This document shows, in pieces, positions 17,953-26,145 of a DNA stretch of 64,000 nucleotides (its first letter is position 1; each line of letters starts with the position of its first letter). Both the position numbers and the translations under genes were made by a program. The stretch lies in assembly GCA_018401935.1 (NCBI GenBank), contig JAGYJQ010000012.1:1-64000 (forward strand), given 5' to 3'. The notes under the pieces are model-generated. The model was not told where the DNA came from. It was given only the letters and a program-made list of their open reading frames with translations, and made no database searches. The DNA comes from Balneolaceae bacterium. GTDB lineage: Bacteria; Bacteroidota; Rhodothermia; Balneolales; Balneolaceae.

Positions 17953-20900
17953 ATGAATAAGTGGGCGAAATGGTTCAATAGTTTTTACATGGCATTACTA
18001 CTAATGCTGGGAGTAAACTACGCCTATGCCTATCAAACAGCTGTTATTGGCAACGACGTACTTCCGGATAGTGCTAGCTTATACCTCTCAGATGTAACAG
18101 CAGTAGTCGGCAGTTTAGTTGAGGTAGATGTACTGTTGAATAACGCAACGGGAACCCAGGTGAACAGCATTCAATTTGGTGTGAAGTATGACACCGCATT
18201 GGTTGCTTTAGAAGGGACGAGCCCAAATGAAGATTTTTTTGCTGATTTCACCTATATAATCAATGATTCTATACCGGGTGTGGTGTATTTTTCTGCAGCT
18301 TCTTCTGAGGGATTGTTAGCAAGTGGAGAATTACTGCAGTTGCAATTTATGCTTAAGCAAATAGGTTCTACTCAACTTCGATTCACGAATGAATTATTGA
18401 ATGAAGGAAATCCGCCTGTGGCTGTTGTTGGTAGCCAACTTATTATTGAGCCAGAACCTGATACCATACCTCCTGCTCAACCTAATGATCTTCGGTCGGC
18501 CTTGGTGAATGCTTCCACTGCTGAGTTGACCTGGTTGTCTGGCCAAGATGAGGACTTGAAACAGTATTTTGTGTACCAATTTGCGGGCAGGCCGAATCCA
18601 AATTGGGGGAATGAAATCCAAGAAATGCCATGGTTGCTGGAGGACGTTAATCTTAGAGATTCCCTACAGGTTGGAACGCCTGCTCCTTTACAGGCTCTTT
18701 TTTCTATAGAACTAGATGGATTAGATAATTTAAGCTACTATACCTTTTGGGTCACAGCTTTGGATTCTGCCGGTAATGAAAGTTTGGCCAAGATGGTCAC
18801 TTTAAGGGCTGGGGATACCGAGCAACCTAATTCCCCTGCAATTACGGACATACAGTACGAGGACAAAACGATTACGCTAAGCTGGACCGAATCAACCAGT
18901 GAGGATATTGCAGGTTATGTACTGTACCGGGCAGAGGAGAGTTTGGAAGCGGATTTACTGCAATCAGAGACGAATGCTCAACGGGTAACCACAACACCAG
19001 GCGAAGCAGAGTGGGTTGTGTTGAACGATTGGGATAGTGAAAATCAGCGGCATCGTGTGTTACTCGACAAGCGTGAATTTCCAGAAAGTGTAGACCCCGC
19101 CGATGTCTCAGCCTTACAGTTGTTTGATGTGTACGATGGGCCGGTGGTATTTGGTGACGTTGGATCAGGTTGGATTACCTACTTTATTCCAGATCAAATT
19201 TCGGACATAGCCATTCAAGCTTCCACGGAAAAAGAAAAATTCCGCCGGATTCAAGGCTCGTATGGGGTGCGTGCCGAATTGGATTTTGAGCCTCTTAATG
19301 AAGTACCAGCTGTATTTGAATTTGTTGATCTATTACCTCCTAACCAATTACGTTTTACCGACGACGAGATTTTAAGTAGCCATATCTATAGGTATCGATT
19401 GGCAGCTATCGATTCTGCTAACGGTGACCCCTTGGTGAGTTTCGACCCGGAATTAAGAAGTGATTTCAGCGCCACATTACCTATAGAAACCCCTGCCTTT
19501 AGCTGGAGGGTAAATCCCACAGGAGAGGCGGATTTTGAATACATACAGAATGCTATTGATGCAAGTCAATCAGGGGACACCATACTGGTTGATCCAGGTA
19601 AATATGTGGAACAGTTATATATCGGCCACCCACTGATCATTCATGGCACTGGAGATTTGGGCGGGGCTCGACTGGTAAAACCGCCGTTTGCCGATACCTT
19701 AATGAAGGTGAGTGCACATAAGTATTCCACAGGGCGTTGGCCGGTTGGCAAAGTTTTAGGTATCCAATCCCTTGATATTTTGGGAACCGAAGAAGTAGCC
19801 ACCTCAGGGGTAGGAATCGCACTATCGTCTGGTACGAAAATGAGAATGAATCGAGTTCAGATGAGACAGTTTGTGGAAGTATTTAACACTTTTGAGGCGT
19901 CTTATTTTGCGAGTAATTCTATTTTTTATGAAAACCGAAGGCTTGGAAGCCATCAAAACCTGTTAGATCCGGATGCATCGGGTGCTGATTCAATTACCTA
20001 TAAACATGTAAATATTTTGAATACCTATGATCTAGTCAGTAATGCCGAAGGTGCTATTGCCTTAGAATTTCGAAATAGCATTTTGGCAAATGAATTGGCG
20101 CTTAAGCGTACAGATTCTCCTTTTCAAGGGGCTGCTGTTCGTTTAATAGATGTGGCTATGGATACGAATCAAGTACGCAAAGGTTTAGATTTTGTGGGCT
20201 TTGATCAGCAAGAAACACGGTTTCAAAATTATGTAGCTTCTTTGGTTCACATAAATACCCTCGACCAGGTTTTGTTTAAGCGACTTTACGCGCCAGATAC
20301 GGATGCAGATTATCGTTTACGAGATCAATCTAAACTTATTGGGCAGGGTCTACCCATACCCGAATTAATGAAAGATTTTGCGGGTTTTTCACGTCATATT
20401 GCTTCTGATAAGCGGGTAGATTTAGGGGCATTTGAACATCCTAGTGATACGCCAGAGCTATTTGAGGCTCCAATTATACAGGCCCGTCAGGTTAGCTTGC
20501 CCACTATGGACCCACTAGGCAAGGCCAATCAGGCCATAGAAATCACTCTTTCGGTTACGGATTCGTTGCGTTCGTTTTTAGACGCTTTATATCTTTTTAA
20601 ACACGACGCGCAAGGGCATTTGATACGAGTAGATACCCTGCAACCCGGAACATTTGTCGATGCTGAAATACAAGAAGGACGAAGGTATCAATATTCAGCA
20701 AAAGCAGTGTATTATGGAATTTATGAAAGTCAGGATAGTCAAGAGCAAAGCGTTTTTATTAGTGATATTACTCCACCCCCTCCGGTAGACAGCTTAGCCG
20801 CAGTTCGGTTGAATACCCGTATTTTTGAGTTCAATTGGAAAGCTGATACCACAGAAGCCTTGTCGGTCTATCGTATTTATCGGGTACCGAGTGCAGGTCT

Positions 20901-23526
20901 AGCTTTACAAGCACTAGTCGACACGGTAGATACAACTTGGGTTTGGAACAGAGGGAGTATGAGCCTAGAGCAGTTGCGCAGTTTAGAGCTTAACCCATTG
21001 GACTCTATAGTGGTGAATAGCGAGGGGCTGCCTAATAAAAATACTACCATCCGTTACTTAGAGGATGATTTACTCCTTGAAAACAGAACACACTATACCT
21101 ACTGGATAACCGCGGTTGATACGTCATATAATGAAAGTGACCCTGAATTTATTCAAATTAGAACTGGGGACGATGTACCTCCTAAGTCACCTACAAACCT
21201 ACGACAAACCGTTCAAAATGGGCGAATCATTCTTCAATGGGACCCTAACCCCGATGAAGATGTAGCTTTTTACCGAATATATCGAGGTGCAGATTCCTTG
21301 TCGGTTAGCTTATTTGACAGTGTTCAGGCAAACCGTGGTACATTTGTAGATGACAGCCTAGAAAATACCTTGAGCCTTTTTTACCGAATTTCTGCGATTG
21401 ACTCGATGGTTGGAGATCCAGCATATACCTTTGACCCCGCTTTAGAAAGTGAACTCTCGGCGTCCACCCCAGGCTATTTTGTTGACCGGACGGGTCCAGC
21501 TAAGCCTATTATTGAATCGTTTTCGTCATCCAATAGTTTGGTTGAATTTAGTTGGGCCCGGATACCTGACTCAGATTTAGCACTTCATACCATTTACCGT
21601 GGCTCTCATCCAGATACGGTTTCATTGCTAAAAACCATTCCTAAAGACATCAATAGTTTCAGTGATTCAACGGTTGTTAACGCCGAAGAATATTTCTATT
21701 ACGTCGCAGGGGTAGATACTGCGAATAATGAGGGAGAGCGTTCCGATGTTGTTTATGGTACTCCTTTTAACCTTCCTCCGCAGCTTAGTTCATATCCAGA
21801 TCAGTACTTCCACAATCAGAGTCTAGATCAGTTCAATCAGCAGTTCCCCTTACAGGTTTTTGACCCTGACGGGAGCATTGATTCGACCATTTGGATCGTA
21901 AATGGTAAGCGTGAGTCGACGAGTATGAGCCCAGAAATCACCCTTTCACAAGGGTCTACGAGCATTATGATTATTGCCGAAGACAATAGCGGGGATCGCG
22001 ATACCACAGATTTTTCGGTATATGTAGATGCCGGCTATTTGGACCTTGGCGTTGAGCTTGCCCCAACAGCTGGTTTGTCGCTTTTTGGTAATGATTTTAG
22101 TTTTCACCCTGATGTAAACGGAAATCTAAACTTGATGGCCCAAGGTAAATCAAACGAATTTAGTCTCACTGCGCCACTGCGCGCTCCTGTGTCTATTGCC
22201 TCAGACTCGAGTTTTTATTTGTTATCTGGAACGAATAAAATTAGTAAGTACAGTTTATTCAACTGGTGGAAACACAAAATTACTGTGCCTTATTGGTCCA
22301 CTACTACTGGTGGGTTACACGAGGCAAGTGCCGTAGTCGATGAAGCGCGAAAACGCCTGTATATGGTTTCAAAAGACAACCAAATCTTTGGTATTAGCAC
22401 CAGTAACGGGGTACAAGACTGGCGTTCCAATATTGGGGGGCCAGGCAAGCACCCAGGGGTAATCTTATCTGGAAAGTACCTTGCACAACCCAACATTCTG
22501 GGTGATGTTGTTTACTTCAACTTAGATGGGAGTATTTCATTTAAGGAAATGTCACCAGTTGGAAGAACCGTTTTTGCCGATAGTTTACAAGGAGCTTTAG
22601 CGGTCACAAGCGACCAGCATTTAGTTGCAGGATTTAATTCGGGGGCCATTCGTAAGTGGAATCCTAACCTGAATTCATCCGATGCTGCTAGCATAATTTG
22701 GGAAACAAATTTAGAAGCAAAAGTAAGTACAACCCCAGTAATTGCCAGTGATGGTACCGTACTTATTGGGGCGGCTGACTCAACCTTTTACGGAATCAAT
22801 GGTAACGACGGACAAATAATTTGGACATTCTCTGCTTCAGATGTAATTAGCTCAACGGCATCGATCAACGAATATGGAGTGATTTATTTCGGTGACGCTT
22901 CAGGTGGACTCTATGCTCTGAATGAGTCGGGTGAGTTAATATGGGATTATCTGGTGAAAGAAGAATTAGATATTGGTGATGGCGGTGAGTCTGGTACCTT
23001 GATCCAAGATGGTCGTAGAAATAGGAGGGCAATAATGAATACTATTAATTATGCCAATGGGAGTGTCTTCTTTGCGACAAATGGAGGAAAAATACTTAGT
23101 GTTCGTGATGGATGGCGATACGATGGATCCATTGAAACGGAGTTTGGCCCCGAGTGGGAACGCAGCTTTGCGCAATGGGCAACCTATCAAGGGAATTATC
23201 GCAGAAGTGGTTCGGTGGAAGGTTTGAGTGCAACCTCAAATGAGGAGTTTGAACCAAACCCAACCCAATTCAACCTATCCCAAAACTACCCTAATCCATT
23301 TAACCCAAGTACCAAGATTGAATTTGCCCTCCCGGAGGCAGCGGAGGTTCGTTTAGATGTGTTCAATATGCTGGGGCAGAAAGTGCAAACGCTCAAAAAT
23401 GAACGAATGGCCGCGGGTTATTATAGTGTCACCTTTGAAGCAGGAGGACTGTCGAGCGGGGTGTATGTGTATCAGCTTCGAATGGGCAACGCCGTGTTGA
23501 CTAAAAGAATGCTCTTGTTAAAATAA
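17953..23526 (+). CDS. Giant T9SS substrate: cohesin, FN3, beta-helix, PQQ propeller
   Basis: An 1857-residue protein from the ATG at 17953, where the signal peptide starts (MNKWAKWFNSFYMALLLMLG, ending AYAYQ). The open frame reaches back to a TTG at 17890, but that part is not signal-like. Residues about 36-166 form a cohesin-like domain (LYLSDVTAVVGSLVEVDVLL, FGVKYDTALV, GELLQLQFMLK). FN3 repeats follow, then a pectin-lyase-like beta-helix (about 520-830; FEYIQNAIDASQSGDTILVD), more FN3 repeats near 941, 1076 and 1181, and an Ig-like domain near 1276. A PQQ-type propeller occupies about 1370-1770 (FYGINGNDGQIIW), and the sorting domain 1777-1857 (NYPNPFNPSTK). It is probably a surface scaffold that could bind the dockerin of its neighbour; binding is inference. 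Confidence 0.87.
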   Translation: MNKWAKWFNSFYMALLLMLGVNYAYAYQTAVIGNDVLPDSASLYLSDVTAVVGSLVEVDVLLNNATGTQVNSIQFGVKYDTALVALEGTSPNEDFFADFTYIINDSIPGVVYFSAASSEGLLASGELLQLQFMLKQIGSTQLRFTNELLNEGNPPVAVVGSQLIIEPEPDTIPPAQPNDLRSALVNASTAELTWLSGQDEDLKQYFVYQFAGRPNPNWGNEIQEMPWLLEDVNLRDSLQVGTPAPLQALFSIELDGLDNLSYYTFWVTALDSAGNESLAKMVTLRAGDTEQPNSPAITDIQYEDKTITLSWTESTSEDIAGYVLYRAEESLEADLLQSETNAQRVTTTPGEAEWVVLNDWDSENQRHRVLLDKREFPESVDPADVSALQLFDVYDGPVVFGDVGSGWITYFIPDQISDIAIQASTEKEKFRRIQGSYGVRAELDFEPLNEVPAVFEFVDLLPPNQLRFTDDEILSSHIYRYRLAAIDSANGDPLVSFDPELRSDFSATLPIETPAFSWRVNPTGEADFEYIQNAIDASQSGDTILVDPGKYVEQLYIGHPLIIHGTGDLGGARLVKPPFADTLMKVSAHKYSTGRWPVGKVLGIQSLDILGTEEVATSGVGIALSSGTKMRMNRVQMRQFVEVFNTFEASYFASNSIFYENRRLGSHQNLLDPDASGADSITYKHVNILNTYDLVSNAEGAIALEFRNSILANELALKRTDSPFQGAAVRLIDVAMDTNQVRKGLDFVGFDQQETRFQNYVASLVHINTLDQVLFKRLYAPDTDADYRLRDQSKLIGQGLPIPELMKDFAGFSRHIASDKRVDLGAFEHPSDTPELFEAPIIQARQVSLPTMDPLGKANQAIEITLSVTDSLRSFLDALYLFKHDAQGHLIRVDTLQPGTFVDAEIQEGRRYQYSAKAVYYGIYESQDSQEQSVFISDITPPPPVDSLAAVRLNTRIFEFNWKADTTEALSVYRIYRVPSAGLALQALVDTVDTTWVWNRGSMSLEQLRSLELNPLDSIVVNSEGLPNKNTTIRYLEDDLLLENRTHYTYWITAVDTSYNESDPEFIQIRTGDDVPPKSPTNLRQTVQNGRIILQWDPNPDEDVAFYRIYRGADSLSVSLFDSVQANRGTFVDDSLENTLSLFYRISAIDSMVGDPAYTFDPALESELSASTPGYFVDRTGPAKPIIESFSSSNSLVEFSWARIPDSDLALHTIYRGSHPDTVSLLKTIPKDINSFSDSTVVNAEEYFYYVAGVDTANNEGERSDVVYGTPFNLPPQLSSYPDQYFHNQSLDQFNQQFPLQVFDPDGSIDSTIWIVNGKRESTSMSPEITLSQGSTSIMIIAEDNSGDRDTTDFSVYVDAGYLDLGVELAPTAGLSLFGNDFSFHPDVNGNLNLMAQGKSNEFSLTAPLRAPVSIASDSSFYLLSGTNKISKYSLFNWWKHKITVPYWSTTTGGLHEASAVVDEARKRLYMVSKDNQIFGISTSNGVQDWRSNIGGPGKHPGVILSGKYLAQPNILGDVVYFNLDGSISFKEMSPVGRTVFADSLQGALAVTSDQHLVAGFNSGAIRKWNPNLNSSDAASIIWETNLEAKVSTTPVIASDGTVLIGAADSTFYGINGNDGQIIWTFSASDVISSTASINEYGVIYFGDASGGLYALNESGELIWDYLVKEELDIGDGGESGTLIQDGRRNRRAIMNTINYANGSVFFATNGGKILSVRDGWRYDGSIETEFGPEWERSFAQWATYQGNYRRSGSVEGLSATSNEEFEPNPTQFNLSQNYPNPFNPSTKIEFALPEAAEVRLDVFNMLGQKVQTLKNERMAAGYYSVTFEAGGLSSGVYVYQLRMGNAVLTKRMLLLK

Positions 23527-23550
23527 CAGTGGCTACTGTAAACACTCATG

Positions 23551-23991
23551 CTATGAAAGCCACTGCTCATCAGAGGCTTTTTTAGCTACCCACACTTCTA
23601 TTATACCAATTATAGTAACTAAGCTAGGTACAATAAGCGCAGATAGGCCAAATGCTTCTAACCCACCTCCGATAAATAAGTTGTAGCTAATTTGAAGGAG
23701 TGCACCAATTAAGGACATTACAAAAGTAGGTAAGGCCCATTTTTTGCGAAGTAATAACAAAAAGGATCCCACTATACCTACCCAAACGGCCGTTGCGTAG
23801 CTGGCAGTAACCCATGCTGGTCGAGAACTAAAGAAATCTTGCTGTGCAGAATTCATCGTGTCAAACATTTCTGGGCCCATGAACATTTCGTTTAGGTAAA
23901 ACACGGCACCAGTCATATTCCATCCAATAAAGATAACACTAGCTACAAATATCCAATTTGGGGTCTCACGATTATTGGCTTTTGATGACAT
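23551..23991 (-). CDS. Four-helix membrane protein of unknown function
   Basis: A 146-residue protein with four predicted membrane helices (residues about 14-32, 62-82, 88-108 and 113-133). Acidic and aromatic residues sit in the first loop (YLNEMFMGPEMF). Similar small proteins in Bacteroidota are sometimes labelled 'sugar transporter' or DoxX-like, but nothing in the sequence proves transport. It is convergent with the cohesin gene, and the terminator of that gene folds from DNA inside the 3' end of this frame. Confidence 0.65.
   Translation of the reverse strand: MSSKANNRETPNWIFVASVIFIGWNMTGAVFYLNEMFMGPEMFDTMNSAQQDFFSSRPAWVTASYATAVWVGIVGSFLLLLRKKWALPTFVMSLIGALLQISYNLFIGGGLEAFGLSALIVPSLVTIIGIIEVWVAKKASDEQWLS
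23556..23583 (+). terminator. Terminator of the cohesin-protein gene
   Basis: AAAGCC (23556-23561) pairs with GGCTTT (23575-23580) and is followed by a run of Ts. It lies 30 bp after the stop at 23526 and overlaps the 3' end of the convergent gene. Confidence 0.6.
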
Positions 23992-24463
23992 TCAGTCTCC
24001 TGTATAAAAATTTCTTAGCTTATTATTTAATGTTAAAGATAATTTAGTATCTTTCGACAGAGAAAAAAACTGTGATATTAGTTATTAGTACTTGGTGTCA
24101 GTAGAGACTACTTCTAAGGTTGTATTTTAAGGATAGACGAGTATCCTTTTACAAAATTATGTTAAAAGCTGCGTATACGTTTCGCTACATAAAATTTTAG
24201 CAAAGTCCAAGTTCTAGGAACTAAGGAGCATCAGTAGTGCGCAAGCACTTACGACCTCATTAGCGCACAAACACATATATTTTTTCAAAAGTTTATTGAT
24301 ACCATAACCCGAAATGATGTAGTGTGAAAACTGCGTCATTTTTTTAAAACAGCTTCGTTTGGAGCTGTTTTTTTTTGCTCCCACCTTTCTAAGGTGCTCC
24401 CACATTCAAACACTACCATCCAATTCATGTCCTATTAAACAAGGCCCGGTATAACGCGCTGTG
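23992..24463. other. Non-coding gap with orphan terminators
   Basis: A 472-bp gap with no credible gene. The left part is AT-rich. The right part holds two plus-strand terminator hairpins back to back (24313-24345 and 24346-24376) with no plus-strand gene in front of them, which suggests a short unannotated transcript. A 63-codon minus-strand frame at 24214-24405 runs through both hairpins and looks random. Confidence 0.5.
24313..24376 (+). terminator. Tandem intrinsic terminators without an upstream gene
   Basis: Hairpin 1: AATGATGTAGT (24313-24323) with ACTGCGTCATT (24330-24340), 11 bp with two wobbles, loop GTGAAA, then Ts. Hairpin 2: AAAACAGCT (24346-24354) with AGCTGTTTT (24363-24371), then more Ts. 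Both are oriented for plus-strand transcripts. The nearest plus-strand gene upstream ends at 23526 and already has its own terminator. Confidence 0.7.
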
Positions 24464-25876
24464 TTATCTAAATAATCTTTTAATCCAGGCCAATTTACCT
24501 TTATAGGGCGGATATCGAAAAGGAAAATCAAAGAAGAAATGTTTCCTCATAATACTCTTGGTATGCGAAAAGGTTTCAAACGAATGCCGACCATGATAGG
24601 AGCCAATCCCACTTGGGCCAATTCCTCCAAAAGCCAAATGTGGATTCCCTAAATGAGCGACGGTGTCATTTATGGCTCCACCGCCAAAACTAAGCGTGTG
24701 AGTAAAGAGAGAATGCATGCGGGGATCTTTCGAAAACAGGTAGCATGCCAAGGGATTAGCATTTCTGTTGATGATTTTAGGTATTTCATCCACACTGCGA
24801 AACCGAAGAACGGGGAGAATAGGCCCAAATATTTCTTCTTCCATGAGCGGATGATTCAAACTAAGATCGGTGAGAATAGTAGGACTAATGTATCGCTCTT
24901 CTGCCTTCGTTTCTCCGCCCATATAAAGCCTTGCACCCTTCGCTGATACAGAAGAGTCGGGGGGCGAGCTGGTATCAAGTAAACTCACTAACCTATTATA
25001 ATGTTTGTCAGAAACAATACGAGGATAATCCGGACTGGTTGATGCATCCGCTCCATAAAATTCATGAATCGCATCTTTTAAGTGTGATAGCAAATCAGAT
25101 TCGACTCGTTCATCGACTAATAAATAATCGGGGGCTACACAGGTTTGTCCTGCATTCATAAACTTGCCCCAAGCAATCCGTCGTGCTGTTACTCTAAGAT
25201 CTGCGCTTTGGTCTACGATACAAGGGCTTTTACCACCAAGTTCAAGGGTACAAGGAATTAATCGTGATCCAGCCGACTGTGCAATAATACGTCCAACCTG
25301 TGTACTGCCTGTAAAAAAAATGTGATCTACATCTAGCTCAACTAATTGAGCGCTCAGGATTTCGTCCCCCGTTAACACAGATACATGAGCAGGGTCAAAA
25401 AAATCAGTTATCATGCGCTGGAGTACCTCGGCTACTTTAGGCGCCCATTCGGAGGGTTTTAAGAGCACGGTATTTCCAGCAGAGATGGCTCCAATAAGAG
25501 GACTTAAACACAGTTGTACTGGATAATTCCAAGGGCCAATGATCAGACTTTGTCCGTATGGAATGGGAACGTGGTAGTTTTTCGAAGGAAAATTGATGAG
25601 CACATCACGTTGCCTTTTCGGGCGCATCCATTTTTTTAAACGACGCTTTGCGAAACGAATCTCTGATTTAATTAGGCCAATTTCTGCGCTATACGATTCG
25701 AAAGCGGATTTTTTTAAGTCCGCATTCAATGCCTCTATCAAAGCGTCTTCATAGGTATTTAGAGCATCTTCTATGCGTAAAAGGGCGGCTAGTCGAAAGG
25801 GGTAGTGTAACGTTTTTCCGGAGTCAAAGAACGTTTTTTGTTGTTCGAAGATCGTATGTATTGTTCTTTTATCCAT
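24464..25876 (-). CDS. Aldehyde dehydrogenase, ALDH3-like
   Basis: A 470-residue NAD(P)-dependent aldehyde dehydrogenase that oxidises (probably fatty) aldehydes to acids. The catalytic cysteine is C246 in NAGQTCVAPDY, the general-base glutamate E212 in LELGGKSP, and N117 lies in GPWNYP. The length (about 450-480) and the sequence LIIGPWNYPVQL favour the class 3 (fatty aldehyde) branch over class 1/2. A basic, aromatic C-terminus could associate with membranes, as in other ALDH3 enzymes. It is monocistronic; no pathway partner is adjacent. Confidence 0.9.
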   Translation of the reverse strand: MDKRTIHTIFEQQKTFFDSGKTLHYPFRLAALLRIEDALNTYEDALIEALNADLKKSAFESYSAEIGLIKSEIRFAKRRLKKWMRPKRQRDVLINFPSKNYHVPIPYGQSLIIGPWNYPVQLCLSPLIGAISAGNTVLLKPSEWAPKVAEVLQRMITDFFDPAHVSVLTGDEILSAQLVELDVDHIFFTGSTQVGRIIAQSAGSRLIPCTLELGGKSPCIVDQSADLRVTARRIAWGKFMNAGQTCVAPDYLLVDERVESDLLSHLKDAIHEFYGADASTSPDYPRIVSDKHYNRLVSLLDTSSPPDSSVSAKGARLYMGGETKAEERYISPTILTDLSLNHPLMEEEIFGPILPVLRFRSVDEIPKIINRNANPLACYLFSKDPRMHSLFTHTLSFGGGAINDTVAHLGNPHLAFGGIGPSGIGSYHGRHSFETFSHTKSIMRKHFFFDFPFRYPPYKGKLAWIKRLFR

Positions 25877-26079
25877 ACTAATTGAGTTCCATTTTGTACA
25901 TCTTGGTCAAAATTATATTACAACAATTGATCATCAAGGGTTCATTCAAAATTCATGATGCTACATTTATTGCTGCGGCTATATAACTTCTGATACATTT
26001 GATTTGAGAAAACGATAATTGAATGTATTTTGAGTACTAGCACCTTAACAAGCAAAATGGGTATAACTACTGATATAGG

Positions 26080-26098
26080 TTCAATAAAAATTATTGAA
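26080..26098. promoter_or_regulatory. Dyad over a candidate promoter of the M28 peptidase gene
   Basis: TTCAATAA, three As, then TTATTGAA is a perfect 8-bp inverted repeat. Its right arm contains the TTG that lies 18 bp before AATATTTG (26115-26122), which matches the Bacteroidota -7 consensus TAnnTTTG in 7 of 8 positions. A repressor bound here would cover the -33 element. The promoter assignment is tentative. Confidence 0.35.
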
Positions 26099-26145
26099 TT
26101 ACATCTGTGTTTAAAATATTTGTCATTATTTAAATCGAGAATCTT

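Noticed and set aside
24214-24405. Minus-strand 63-codon frame
   Set aside because: It runs through two terminator hairpins and has no recognisable features.
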